Source: Daedaleopsis sinensis
Taxonomy: Eukaryota; Basidiomycota; Agaricomycetes; Polyporales; Polyporaceae
Direction of reading: 5' to 3'
Assembly (NCBI GenBank): GCA_033807695.1
Contig: CM066302.1
Coordinates: 1,240,001 to 1,304,000, forward strand
Length of the DNA stretch: 64,000 bases
The notes under the pieces are model-generated. The model saw nothing but the letters and a program-made list of their open reading frames with translations, made no database searches and was not told where the DNA came from. Position 1 is the first letter of the stretch, and every line of letters starts with the position of its first letter. The translations under genes and the position numbers were made by a program. Shown here piece after piece: positions 24,094-36,170 of the stretch.

Positions 24094-25245
24094 GAGAGCT
24101 GGCGGACAACCTAGACAGTGCGGGGTAGAAGGCAGCTTGGAGCTTAGGCTCCCAGTGCTCAATTGCTGCAGATACTTAGTAGTGGGAAGAGCCCAAGATT
24201 AGCAAGCAGGTCTACACACCGGAATTATCAGAGAGGTAGACACGCCTGTGACCGATGGACATGGCAAGGAGGCCATTCTGACAGGCTTCGCTGATTGTCA
24301 ACCGATAGTTTTGCGCTGAGACGCCAGGGACTGTATATCGCCAGGTAGATATGGAAGTGAGCACACTATGGGTGTTGCGCTAGAAATCCCCACATGCATG
24401 GAGGCAAACCATCGCAGATCGTGCGATGGTAAAGGGGACCTAGGAGCCAGTCCGTCATGTCAGGTGATATTTCGCTGACATCCAACCATTCCCTTGAATC
24501 TGGGAAGGGGCAGAGTCACTGCATGCACCTTCAAGCTTCAAGCTTCAGTGTCAGAGAGAGGAGCACGCATGCTATCTGCTGCTGGACACGTTCAGCCGAA
24601 ACCCATACACGTACAGAGGTGACGGCAGAACTACAAGATGGAAGGTTGCAAACGATAACGGGTGCTCCACCGTGCGCGTGAAGCTTGAGTATTGCCTTCT
24701 ACCATCGAGTGTGCTTTATCTCAAAACGCACATGTACGAGACTTGTGTCAATATCCAGCTTCGTTGACGTGAGCTCGAGGCCAGCAGGTGGTCATAGAAC
24801 CGACGGCCATGAACGGGGAATATCAGTCACCCGATGCAGACTACCAGCTGATCCTTGGCGATAGCTCACCAGAGAGCTTGGATGAAGCATCGGGGACGCA
24901 CCGGTGATAGCTTGGCCATGGGTTGTAGCGACAGCCTGACCGAGGAGCAACCCCTTTGCACTAAGGGATGTGTTCGGGCGGAATGTCGCCCCTCGATTGA
25001 TTTAGGCACAGGAAATCGAACGTGTAGAAAGCCTTCGTCTTGTTCACATTCATACTCAACATTTGGGCGGCGGTGCTAGTCATTCGTAACCGTTATTAGG
25101 TATGGTGACAAGGAGGGAAGGATGAACACACATCACCTCATCTAGGTTGACCTTCGCTCACGTTCCTCTTCCATGCTTGCAACACTGTTCCTGGAGTGTA
25201 TGGAAATGAGACCAGTCTACCGCCATTCAAAGTAGATATTTACTG
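24094..25245. other. Intergenic region between the two FMO-DUF6314 genes
   Basis: About 1.15 kb holding the promoter of copy 1 and the 3' flank of copy 2. A small tandem of TTCAAGC units lies at 24527-24545. No gene-like frame was supported. Confidence 0.5.
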
Positions 25246-27586
25246 TCAACGTCTATACTCCCCGGCAAGCGTGTAGTCCTTCGCAGGACCCTTGACCTCA
25301 TACTCAATAGTCCACCTCTCCAAGTTGACCGCCCGAAAGGTGAATCGATACTTGACATTATAGTAGTCCTTCACGCAGAGATGGCCGGCGCGAGCCTCCC
25401 ATCCCCGGACGTCCTCTTCCTTGTCTTCCTTGTCGGGCATTGCAAACTCGACCCTGTGGAAGAGGTAGTCGACCCGCTTCTGGTCCCGGGGCTTGACGAA
25501 CCACACGCTGATCTCGTCGTCCCGCTCGCTGTACCGCCACACGTAGCGCCGCGTTGCCTGGAAGGACTGTCCGCTCTCGGTCGTGAGCGTGCCGTCCTCG
25601 ACGTACAGATACTCCTCCAACCACTCGTCGCCGTCGCCGCTCCCAAGCCGCCCGTCCTCCGGATCCGAGACGCACATCCGCGCCTCGCGCGTGGGCTCGC
25701 GCAGGAGAAAGCGTGCCGTGCCGGAGAAGTGGCCCGAGGGGAACCCTGGGGAGCGGCTCACGATGTCGCGCTCAAGGTACCATGTACCGAGGAGAGAACG
25801 AAAGACCGCGCGTGCGACGAACAGCGGTGTCGTAAGTCCCTTGTGGATCGTCTCGTGCGCCGAGGCGAGCAGGCGTGCAGCATCTTCCTTGCCAGTGGAT
25901 GACGAGGACACGTAGCGCGCCGGGCTTAGGAAGTCGATAGGTTTGTCGTTGTGTGGGAGCGGGAGTAGAGGGGGATCTTGGAGCGGCGGAGATATGGGGA
26001 GATCGAGCGCAGTGCTGAACTCGGACATGATGAAGGCGTAGTCTCCCATGGGGAACTGGGACCGACGCTTGTCCGTTCTCAGACTGAGAGTCCTCTCTAT
26101 GCTACCGTCGCGATCAAGGGCTGTACTGAATTTTGCTGGCCTGTCCGCGTCCGACCAGAGCACGGCGAGGAACCTTGCCTGCATCTCCATGATGCCCCAG
26201 TACGGGCTGCGGTAGAACCCGACGAAACCCAGGTTCGGCACATCCGGGTGGTGCGTGCCGTGAAAGGCGAGAGCAATCGGCAGATCAAGGTGCGACGGGT
26301 CATAGTGTAGAGCCGAGAGCGCGTCCGGAGGAAGGAACGAGACGCGGGGTGAAGCGTCGAACCCCGTGGCAAGGACGACAGCAGCTACGTCCTCGATCGT
26401 GCCACTCGTGGTATACGCAGTGCTGCCGTCCATCGATTCCAATTTGCCCCTCTGCACGTTGATCAAGCCCTCCCGCACGAAGTCGCTGTAGTGTTCGCTG
26501 ACAGCCATGAACGGCTGTTTCTTCCTGTCCTCGTGATCCGCGAATCCCAGCAGTGGAGAATATTCGGATTGGTCGGTCCCGAGTATGCCCCCGAAGATGG
26601 CATGCGATGTCTGCGCTGCTTCCTCTGAGATATGACCTTGCTTGTCCGCCAGAGGAAGCGGGCGATTAGAGAGATTGTACGAAGAGATATCAAGGGGCAA
26701 GAACGGGGGAGCTCTGAGATTTGCCTGTGCTAATAATTAGCGACGACTGGAGAGACGTATGAGGAAAACTTACCTTAGGGGACGTATAGAGTGGAAAGAC
26801 CCACACGGGCCGCTGAATGAGATGATGCACATTAAGCCCTTCGGGGTCGGACACGGCTGGTGCATCGGGAGTGTGCTGGGCTGAAGATATATGAGCAGCT
26901 ATGGTGGCTGCGATCTCGACGCCGGACATTTGGCCCCCAACAACTAGAATCTTCTTGCCCTTCTTCGGACTGTCGCCTAGCAAGGACCTAAGATCTCGGT
27001 AGCCACTGCTATGGGCGACGGGCACGTCCTTAGCCTTTGCACCTGCCACAACTGCATCGCGTACGACGGGTTGTCCAAAGAATCCCGACGCCAGAACGAG
27101 GTAGTCGAAGCTTCTCTGCTCCTCGCCTGTGTCTCCGCTGAATGTCACGTTCCATCCCGCGCCTGCCTTTTCGGTCCGAACGACCTTAGTGCCAAGCACG
27201 ATCTCCGTGTTGCTGAGCCAGCGCCGTGTGTACCGCTCAAGATACTGGCCGACCTGCCATGCCTTAGGGAACTGCGGCGTGTCGGGGTCCCACGCAAGAT
27301 CGCTGAACTGGACCGTGTGTCGGCTCTGGTTGGCGACCATGAGCGGGTGGATATGGCCACCACTCTCGGATGGGGAGGTCGGCCAGAGCCCGCCGATACG
27401 GCGCTGGGAGTCGAAGATCGTGATACGGAACGGGGCACGAGTAGAGGCGTGAAGGAGAGTTTTAGCGGCTACGAGTCCTGAAGGACCTGCACCTAGTCTC
27501 GAGAGTATTTTAGGTGAGGAGAGGTTTGCATAGAAACAATCGTGCTACATACCAATGATGCACACTGTCTTCGACATCTCCGGCAT
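25246..27586 (-). CDS. FAD-dependent monooxygenase (FMO-like) fused to a C-terminal DUF6314 domain, copy 2
   Basis: Paralogue of copy 1 with the same intron positions near the FAD motif and in the middle. It starts MPEMSKTVCIIGAGPSGLVA at 27586; an internal ATG gives MSKTV. FAD and NADPH sites are GAGPSGL and VVGGQMSGVEIAA. The middle has RRIGGLWPTSPSE, ASGFFGQPVV and VAAVVLATGFDASP. The C-terminal DUF6314 module runs from RSLLGTWYLERDIV through FSGTARFLLRE, YLYVEDGTL and RYVWRYSERDDEISVWF to HLCVKDYYNVKYRF and GPAKDYTLAGEYRR. Both signature motifs are kept, unlike copy 1. A short acidic insert (EDGRLGSGDGDEW) is absent from copy 1. The role of the DUF6314 module is unknown; its lipocalin-like size suggests ligand binding, which is inference. 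Confidence 0.9.
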
Positions 27587-28156
27587 TCACTTGGTGAGCT
27601 GACAGCTGTAAGGCAACTTTAACCTGTACATAAATGAAGATAAACGTTTGTCCTCGCTACCACGAGATGAGCGGATATCACAATACAACATGGCTTGGTA
27701 TGAGCAGGGAGGCACCTACGTTGTGTTTGTAACTTCAACCTTGAGCCTGTGGCAAACTGACAGACGTGACACGTAAATACACCACCAGGTAGATATTCAA
27801 AAGTCTGCGTGCCTGTGCTAGCGCAAATCAAGGGAGGTACAAGCTAGGTTCCCTTAGGCAGACGATGAGGACTTACTGAACGGGGGATGGACGGTCCTTC
27901 AGCGAATCAAATAGTGTTCGAGTTCAAAGTCGACCTCGACTCACAACCTGCGAAGCGCTGGTCATGTGTGAGAACTACTGACTAAACGATACTTACTTTT
28001 GGAATGACCCTGGAATGACCGCGATTTACTCGTACCACTAATTACGACCTCATGTCGCGTGGACGATCATTCGCATAACAAAAAACAAGGGTCAATTATA
28101 ACCGTTGGACGAAGTCGATTACACCTTGCAAGATGTACCGGGGGAGTTGCTAAAAA
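27587..28156. other. Region upstream of FMO copy 2 and downstream of tRNA-Ala copy 1
   Basis: No gene-like frame. It holds the left arm of an inverted repeat at 27847-27902 (listed separately) and AT-rich sequence near 28060-28100. Confidence 0.5.
27847..27902 (+). repeat. Dispersed short repeat, left arm of an inverted pair
   Basis: Contains the core TTAGGCAGACGATG, then GGAC, a TACTGAACGGGGGATGGACGG stretch and GTCCTTC. The reverse complement of 28348-28401 has the same order (CCTAGGCAGACGATG, GGACCTATTGA, GGACGGTCCT). A third, direct copy is at 58198-58255. The arms enclose about 450 bp including a tRNA-Ala gene. Confidence 0.65.
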
Positions 28157-28248
28157 TGGACACTGTGGGAGTTGAACCCACGACCTCACGCAGACCCAAG
28201 AGCTACCCGAAATGCGAAGCGTGCGCGCTACCACTGTGCCAAGTGCCC
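28157..28248 (-). tRNA. tRNA-Ala (anticodon CGC) with a 20-nt intron, copy 1
   Basis: Acceptor stem GGGCACT pairs with AGTGTCC and contains a G3-U70 wobble, the alanine identity element; the discriminator base is A. The A box TGGCACAGTGG is a good match. The anticodon stem CACGC/GCGTG closes a loop TT-CGC-A..T that is interrupted after position 37 by a 20-nt intron. The T arm is GTGGG-TTCAACT-CCCAC. The D stem (GCAC/GCGC) has one A-C mismatch. On the minus strand a run of five T follows immediately (28152-28156), a pol III terminator. It decodes GCG. Confidence 0.88.
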
Positions 28249-28347
28249 CATATTGTTTTTTGCGTTTTACTGAATTATGATCTGCGTAAACCGCCTTGGG
28301 TATTCTTTACCTCGAGTCCCTGCCAGTGTCAGTACGTTGTAGACAGT

Positions 28348-28401
28348 AGGACCGTCCTTCCCTCACGTCAATAGGTCCTTCATCGTCTGCCTAGGGGAGA
28401 C
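28348..28401 (-). repeat. Dispersed short repeat, right arm of an inverted pair
   Basis: Read on the minus strand this gives CTCCCCTAGGCAGACGATG, then AAGGACCTATTGA and GGACGGTCCT, matching 27847-27902 and 58198-58255 on the plus strand. Target-site duplications were not evident. Confidence 0.65.
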
Positions 28402-29200
28402 AATGTCAGTCACTAGTGTTACCTCCGGATCTAACAGCTCAGAGCTCACACTTTACAGTCGTGGATGCATAGCGAACAGCAAGGCCAACTTGAAAGCAAT
28501 TGCCAACAAGGGTCAGTTCAAGCAGACTGAGTAATCTACTACTCATCCCGCTCACGCGCACTCTCGCGCACTGGTGCGATTTACACGGCATTGTCTCGGC
28601 TTGGACGCAGAACTAGGTGCAAGGCACGACTCGGACAGTGAACTAGTGACGCTTGGTCACTACTTTTCGTTTGAAATACCTGTGAGTAACAGTACTAGTG
28701 TTTTGCCTTAAGGAGAACGCTGCCAGTATCTTATGACCAATGTCGGGTTGTCGTCCTGGTGAACGGCCCAAGTTGTGCATGAGTACCTAGTAGTGGTACT
28801 AGGAGGCTCGAGTCTCGACTTACCATAAGTAATACGGGTGCGACACGCAGTTTCCGCCGGTGTAGTAGACTCCTCTCTATCACCATGAGATTGGAGATGT
28901 CGTAAGAGTCGAAAGTATGTTGATATGTGCGTCTTCTGCGTGGTGACAGATGGTGACTCACTTCCAGATCATTGGCGCGAACCTATCGGCAGCTGAAGAT
29001 CGCGCAGCATCTCGGTACCGCAGTGAAGCCCAACGGCCTGCCGCTTGAAAGCTTGATCCCGAACGGTCATAGGCCTTCCGTCCCCCTGTGGCACTACTTC
29101 GTGTAACGGTCTAGGTGAGCAGGTACTTATTTCGCCTTCTCACATCAACACCGTCAGTGCGTTGTTGACAGGACACTAAGTACAGTCTGGCACCGATCCC
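28402..29200. other. Intergenic region before the ABC transporter
   Basis: About 0.8 kb with only short open frames. A further upstream exon of the transporter cannot be excluded, but none is convincing. Confidence 0.4.
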
Positions 29201-32200
29201 ATGTCCTTCAGGTCAGCATCCAAGTTCACCTCATACATACCGCCGAAAGTCCTAACATAAAGTTGTAGCGATGTCCTCGAGGACCCCCGCGTACTCCCCG
29301 TGTACGGGGTAGGTGCATCCGCCCTGCTGTTAGTTGTGCAAGCTCTCCAAAGTCAGTACACCCGAGATTCGAAGGGACTTCGATTCTCGTTTCAAGCGCC
29401 TAGCAACACGACCGAAGACGATCAACGCATAAGGCTCAACTACCTTCAACGAGCGATTGCACGGGCTGGAGGGCGCGTGGTGTTGACGGCTAGTATCGCG
29501 CGAGTGTTTTGCTGTGTCGGCCTTTTTTCGCTGGCACTCATACCATTCGTGAGACCTCACGACCGTGACGACATAAGGATCATCGACACGTCCTGGTGGA
29601 TTAGCTTTTTACAGTGCCAGACTTATGTGGGTTCACTTTCACTCCAAACACGCCGAACACATACGCTGATACTGATGTCCGTTCAGGGCTACGCCTCCGC
29701 GCTCTCTCTGGCGTCTCTTCTCAGTCGCCACAAGACACGAAATGCGCTCAATATCCATCTGACAAGCATACTGCTGCTCTCTTCAGCTGTGTACACCTAT
29801 CGCGACATACTACCTCTTTTCTTGCGAACCCGTCAACCCACCGATATCACAGAGCCTTTGCTCTGGCTCAAGATCTCTGTGCTCTTCGTCGCAGCTGTTG
29901 GGATACCCCTGACAACGCCGCGCGCATACGTGCCTTACAGGCCTGACGTGCGTCCCTCGCAATTTTCCCGTGTACCGACCGGGCAAGCTCAGCGGCTGAT
30001 ATACAGGAACCCATGGAGAAGCCGAACGAGCAGCAGACCGCGTCCATTTTCTCCGTAGTCCTCTTCAGCTGGCTCGACCGTACAATTTCCAAGGCTTCGC
30101 GAGTGTCACATCTACCTCTTGAGGAGCTGCCACCTCTCGCAGACACAATCGGTACAAAGAATCTCGCAGAGCGTACTTTTCCGGTTCGTTAATTAACCTA
30201 GTTTTTGGGTCATGTGCTCATGCATGGTGGTCTCGTCTAGCAAGTCGACCCCTTCCAACTTAACAAGGACGAGCATATCTTCTGGGGATTCTTCAGAGTC
30301 CATCGTGAGCACGGGTGTTGCTTATGAGTATGAGGTATTTGTGTTGACCTCTCACAGGTTTGTATTACGCGTCATATGCGTTGCTCGCTAGTATGGCGGT
30401 GAGTGCGCAGTGCAGTCAACAGGGAAGAAGGCCTTATCATCCTACTATTAGGGTGTCTTATCCCTCGCTTACCCTATCGCAGTGAAAGGACTCCTCGCGT
30501 GCGTTCTAATATAGTATATGAACAGTACTGTCATCTGACGTGTAGTATTCAGATATCTCGAAGCTGGAAGGGCGACTCAATCAGATGTGTACCCTTGGGC
30601 ATGGATCGTCCTCCTCTTGGCCGGCCCCGCTGCTGTGACGTTCTGTCATCAGTGGCATGATTGGATCATCGTAAGCCTGCAATACTTGCGTGCTCATGGT
30701 GCGAAAGGAGATGCTGATGCTCTCGCGTGAATACAGGACTGGTTGAATGTCCGGTATCAAGCGATCATCACGGAGCTCCTGCTGCAACATGCACTACGCA
30801 TTCGCGTGAAGTCTGAGACGTCGCAAGGCAACGAAAAGGCAACCGCCAAAGATGGTGCTACTGCTGGCGGAGCAGACGGCAAGGGACATCTCGTCGGACG
30901 GCTGAACAACCTCATCAGCATAGATCTCGAGAACATCAAGAACGGCAATATGGCCTGGCTGCAGCTATGTGGGTATATATACGTGTGTCGGCGATCGCCT
31001 CTAACTACCAGCCTTGATCAAATAGTGGTCAAGATTCCGGTCCTCATCACGCTATCTATCACTTTCGTCTACAACATCTTAGGATGGAGGTGAGCCCAGC
31101 ATTCGTGTCAGCAACTTGGCGGGGCCATATTTACACATGAACTCTCGAAGTGCTTTCGTTGGTCTGGCTACAATCATCGTTCTTCTACCAGTTCCCGGAT
31201 ATCTGAGCGCTTGGGTACAAAGTTACCAAGCAGGGATGTTGGCCAAGGTGCGCTGTGCTGGCCTAAAACTTTTGTCGCAAAAAACTCACTAGTAGCTAAA
31301 GACCGACGCTCGTGTCCAACTAATCAACGAGAGTGCGTTGTATTCATTGCCAACCGGGTCTGTTCTGTCCTACTGATGCTATGATACTAGGCATCAACGT
31401 CGTGCGGACCATCAAGCTCTTTGGATGGGAGAAGCGTGTTGCTGCACAAATCGACGAGCGCAGGCTAGCCGAGTTGGCTTACTTCCGGAAGACGAGATTC
31501 TTACAGTTGGCCAACAATCTAATTAAGTAAGAATTATCGGCGTTTGAAGTACTACGTGCTCACCCATTTGAAGCTTCACTATCTCTCTCTCCACGATGGT
31601 AGTTACATTTGGAGCATATGTGAGTGTGGCTGTAGTTTGATGGGGAGTTTTGGTTGATGTATTGCGTTACATAGACAGGCATACAGAAAGGAGAGCTCAC
31701 AGCGTCACGACTGTTCTCGTCGTTCACCGGTCAGTCTCCCTGCCCTGTCGCTGACCGTCCTTTTTTTATCTCACCGGGCATTCATATCATAGCGTTCATG
31801 TTGATTCAACGACAGTTGCACATGACCTTCTGGGCGATCCCCGTGTGCACACAAGGTACGTACCGCTGACCATGTGAATAAGGACCGACGCACTGACTTA
31901 TGGCTCACCTACCACAGCGAAAGTATCTCTGGACCGCATCAATGAGTTCCTCCACAAGGTAGCTTCATGCATGCTTCTAGACAAGAGATGCTCATGCGGA
32001 TTAGTAGACGGAGCTCCTGGATGAATTTGAGGAGAAACCCTCCGATGCAGACCCTACAGTGTTCGCTCGTGCCGTGCAAGACGAGGATACAATTGGAATC
32101 GGGCACACGACTTTCACTTGGGCAAAGGAAGGCGGATCGCAGACTCCCGCAACTTCGGCAACCGAATCAACTGACAACACCAGAAGGAGACGCACGTTTA

Positions 32201-35200
32201 TACTGAACATCGAGGACGCAGTGGTCTTCAAACGCGGCAGGATCAACCTGATCGTTGGACCGACTGGATCGGGGAAGACGTCTCTCCTCATGGCATTACT
32301 CGGTGAGCGTCGCTGATCTGACCGTAAAGTCTCTACATCTCACCGCCGAGCTTTAATTAAATAGGCGAGATGCATGCGATCCCTACTGGACCCAACTCTT
32401 TCGTCAGTCTGCCAAGGGCAGCAGGGATTGCGTATGCGGCGCAGGAGTCGTGGATCCAAAACGAGACGATCAGAGTAGCCCAGATCCTCTCTACAATCAT
32501 TCTTTCTGCTGATTTCATACACAGGACAATATATTGTTCGGCTCTCCGTACGACGAAGTTCGATACAACAAAGGTGGGATTTATGTTTCGCTCTCACGCC
32601 TTTCGGTTGATATGAAAGCTATGATCATAGTCATCAAACAGTGTGCACTCGAGCGCGATCTGAGTCTTTTCGATGCCGGTGACAAGACCGAGGTCGGGGA
32701 AAAGGGAATCACCCTCAGCGGTGGTCAGAAGGTAACTGTACTATCCCAGTCACCTTCAATTACTGATGCTTATGACCACTATCTCACAGGCGCGTATCAC
32801 GCTGGCGCGAGCTGTCTACTCCTCTGCAGATATCCTTCTTCTAGATGATGTGAGTACAACATACATCAGCGACCGATAACCATTTACAACTTTACAGGTC
32901 CTTGCCGCACTTGATGTGCACACCGGCCGATGGATTATCGACAAATGCTTCCAAGGCGACCTGGTCCGCGGACGTACTGTCATATTAGTCGTATGTATTT
33001 CGACTGACTGAGCACCGTGAGACGTTCTGCTCATGCTCACTCTCAACAGAGTCACAACGTCGCTCTAACACGCCCGATATCCGATTTTGTCGTCGCACTT
33101 GGCTCGGATGGACGCATCGTTAGCCAGGGATCGCTGGACAAGGCGCTCAAAAGGGACCATAAACTTCTTGAGGAGCTCGTCACTGAGGAGGAAGAATTGG
33201 AGAAGACCGCAGAGGAAGTCGACAAGCCTGCTGTCGATGGTGCAGACTCGGAGGCACAGAAGAAAGATGGGAAGCTTGTGGTCGCTGAAGAGATCAGTGA
33301 GGGCTTTGTAGGATGGGATGCTCGTGAGTCAATGAATAATTTCTCTTGCGAGTTTAGATGCTTATTGTTCCATTCTCTCCTGCTACGAAAGTTCGGATGT
33401 ACTTCAGCAAGGCGTCAAGAGTCCCGTGGATATATTGGACCATCTACGTTTCCACACTCGCTACTACTCATATGGTGATGAACGGACAGGTTCGTCCCTC
33501 ATCCTTCCACCCTCGATGGACATTCTACTTACAGGCCGGTCGGGTCAGACTTACCTCCTCGGCTACTGGGCTTCCCAGTATGAGACCCACGACTCCTCCG
33601 AAATCTCGGTGCTCTAGTGAGTGCCTCCCAATCACGGCCCGCGGAACGCGTGACTTACTGATGTGTCTTAGCTATATGACGCTCTACTTCCTCCTAACTC
33701 TCGCAGTGATCGTTATATACGCAGTCAGTTGGAGCACCTTCGTGTACGGTACTATTCGCGCGTCAAAGATGATCCACAGGGAGCTGCTAGCATCTATTCT
33801 TGGGACAACTCTTAGGTAGAGTGAAGATCCTCGCGTCGACTTGCCCCGCACAATCTGACTCTTCCCAGGTGGCTCGACAAGACTCCGACATCTCGTATCA
33901 TCGCGCGCTGCACCGCCGATATCCAAGCCCGTAAGGTTTTCCCCTCCGTTCAATGACCTTGGCCAAATTCTGATCATTATAAATACCTCCCAGTCGACAC
34001 GCAAATCTCGCAGACTATGCACTACGTCCTGGAGGGCGGCATATTCATGGTTGCAAAAGTCGCCGCGGTCGTACTCATGCTTCCTATGTTCCTCGGAGCC
34101 GCCGTGATTGTCGCGGCCCTTGGGGGCTGGATCAGCCATGTATACATGCGCGCGCAGCTGAGCGTGAAGCGCGAGCTCAGCAACGCGCGCGCACCCGTCT
34201 TGGGTCACTTTGGATCCGCGATCTCAGGACTCGGTGGGTGCTTGATAACACTTCGCACCTCGGGTGGGATTTGTGTTGACGCACAACGGGTCTGAATCAC
34301 AGTGTCGATCCGCGCGTACGGCGCACAGGAAGCGTTCATCAAGGAGTCGTATGTGCGCATGGATAAGTACAGCCGCGCAGGATTCTCCTACGAAGCTCTC
34401 AACCGGTGTGCTAACATTGCCCTCCTCTTGCTTGTTTTGACTGACAAGATTGCATAGATGGGTCACCATCCGGATAGACATTCTTGGATCGACGCTTTCT
34501 GCCGGACTTGCCGCGTATCTTACCTACGCTGCCAACATGAGTGCCTCCAATGCTGGATTCGCGCTCGCAATGTCTGGTATGGCGTTTACTAAGCTGCTGA
34601 AAAGCCGGATCTGAAACGTTCCTACTAGTGGGCTTCACTAGTTACATCCTGAGTTGGCTAAGGATGTGGAACGACTTGCAAGTGATCGGTAAGTTTCCTG
34701 TTTTATTATTATCGCTCCGGTATACACTTCCCTAACGTGTTGCAACGCCATCCTTTAGCTAACAGGTACGAGACTGTACGAGAGCCTCCGAACTCTCATG
34801 ATTATACGACATGACTCGGGACACTTGTCTGACATACTTATACACGCAGCTTGGAGCGCATCCAGCAGTACTTAACGATCGAACAAGAGCCGAAGCCGAC
34901 CACTGACGGCGTCCCGCCTGCATATTGGCCCGCGAGCGGGAACATCCGCGTTGAGAAGCTGTCCGCACGATATTCCGAGGCGCGTGTTCAGATTGCTATC
35001 TGTTCACCTTTCAATGCTGACTGCTAATGTCTTCGACAGGACGGACCCCGTGTCCTGCACAATCTATCGTTCGAGGTAAAGTCTGGAGAGCGTGTAGGAA
35101 TTGGTAAGTGATGGTCTGTGTCAGTATGCCTTGATGACAAGAGGTTGACATTTGTTGCAGTCGGTCGCACTGGAAGCGGGAAGGTAATCTCTAGACCGTC

Positions 35201-36170
35201 GAGTGCTCTACTCCCCCTACTAGATGAAAGGCACTAACTCCATACTGCAGAGCTCCCTTACGCTTGCTCTCCTGCGCTGTATCTTGACCGAGGGAAAAGT
35301 ATACTACGACGGCATTGCCACCGACTCAATCAACTTGGACGCGCTCCGTTCGAACATTACTATCATTCCTCAGATTGTACGTCGGGCCCAAATGTCTCTC
35401 ACTCTCGTGTTCGTGCTCAGCCGCCCTTCACGCAGCCCGAGCTCTTGAGCGGAACCCTCCGCCAGAACCTGGATCCGTTCGGGCAATACGACGATGCCGC
35501 GCTGAACGACGCGCTCCGCTCGGCGGGTCTGTTTTCACTGCAGCAGGATACTGACCACGCGCACCTGACGCTAGATTCGGAGGTTGCGGGGGGTGGAGGG
35601 AACTTGTCCGTGGGCCAGCGGCAGATAATCGCGTTGGCTCGGGCCATGGTGCGTCAGAGCAAGCTGCTGATTCTCGACGAGGGTACGTCTCTTGCTCTAC
35701 TGTGCTCCGCGTCACTGTTCTTCTCTCATACATATATAGCGACTTCGGCGATTGGTCAGTCGGCGTAAGCATGCTCTAGTACGTGCGCAAGTACTGAGCA
35801 AGGTCTTCTACAGATTACGATACGGATGCTGTCATTCAGAAATCGCTGCGCGAGCAGCTCGGGAGCGATGTTACGGTCCTCGCCATTGCACACCGGCTGC
35901 AGAGTATCATGGACGCAGACAAGATTGTAATGGTCCCCCTTCTCCTGATTATGATTTTACTGACGGTGCTGCCTAGATGGTCCTCGATGCTGGCAACATT
36001 GTGAGGAATTATCTTGCTCTAACTTTCGACGCGCAATTGACTGGTCAATATAGGTAGAGCTCGATCGACCCAGCGCACTGCTCAAGAAAGATGGAGGGTA
36101 CTTCCGCAGCCTGGTGGATGGCAGTGGCGACCGAACGGCTTTGTATAACATGGCTGGTGTATCGTTGTAA
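29201..36170 (+). CDS. ABC transporter, ABCC (MRP-like) subfamily, full-length
   Basis: About 30 exons encode a full transporter. The hydrophobic N-terminal part ([20 protein letters not shown]) serves as the TMD0-like region; the core follows after [23 protein letters not shown]1 has Walker [10 protein letters not shown] (about 32250-32285), signature LSGGQK and Walker [15 protein letters not shown], then SHN. A charged linker ([20 protein letters not shown]) leads to the second membrane domain. NBD2 has Walker A GRTGSGKSS, split by an intron at about 35184, signature LSVGQRQ, LLILDEATSAID and AHRL. Aspartate replaces the catalytic Glu in NBD1, as is usual for ABCC proteins. The protein exports conjugates or metabolites across the plasma or vacuolar membrane. 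The start (MSFS, exon 29201-29211) is the weakest part; the end, TAA at 36168-36170, is firm. Confidence 0.9.
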
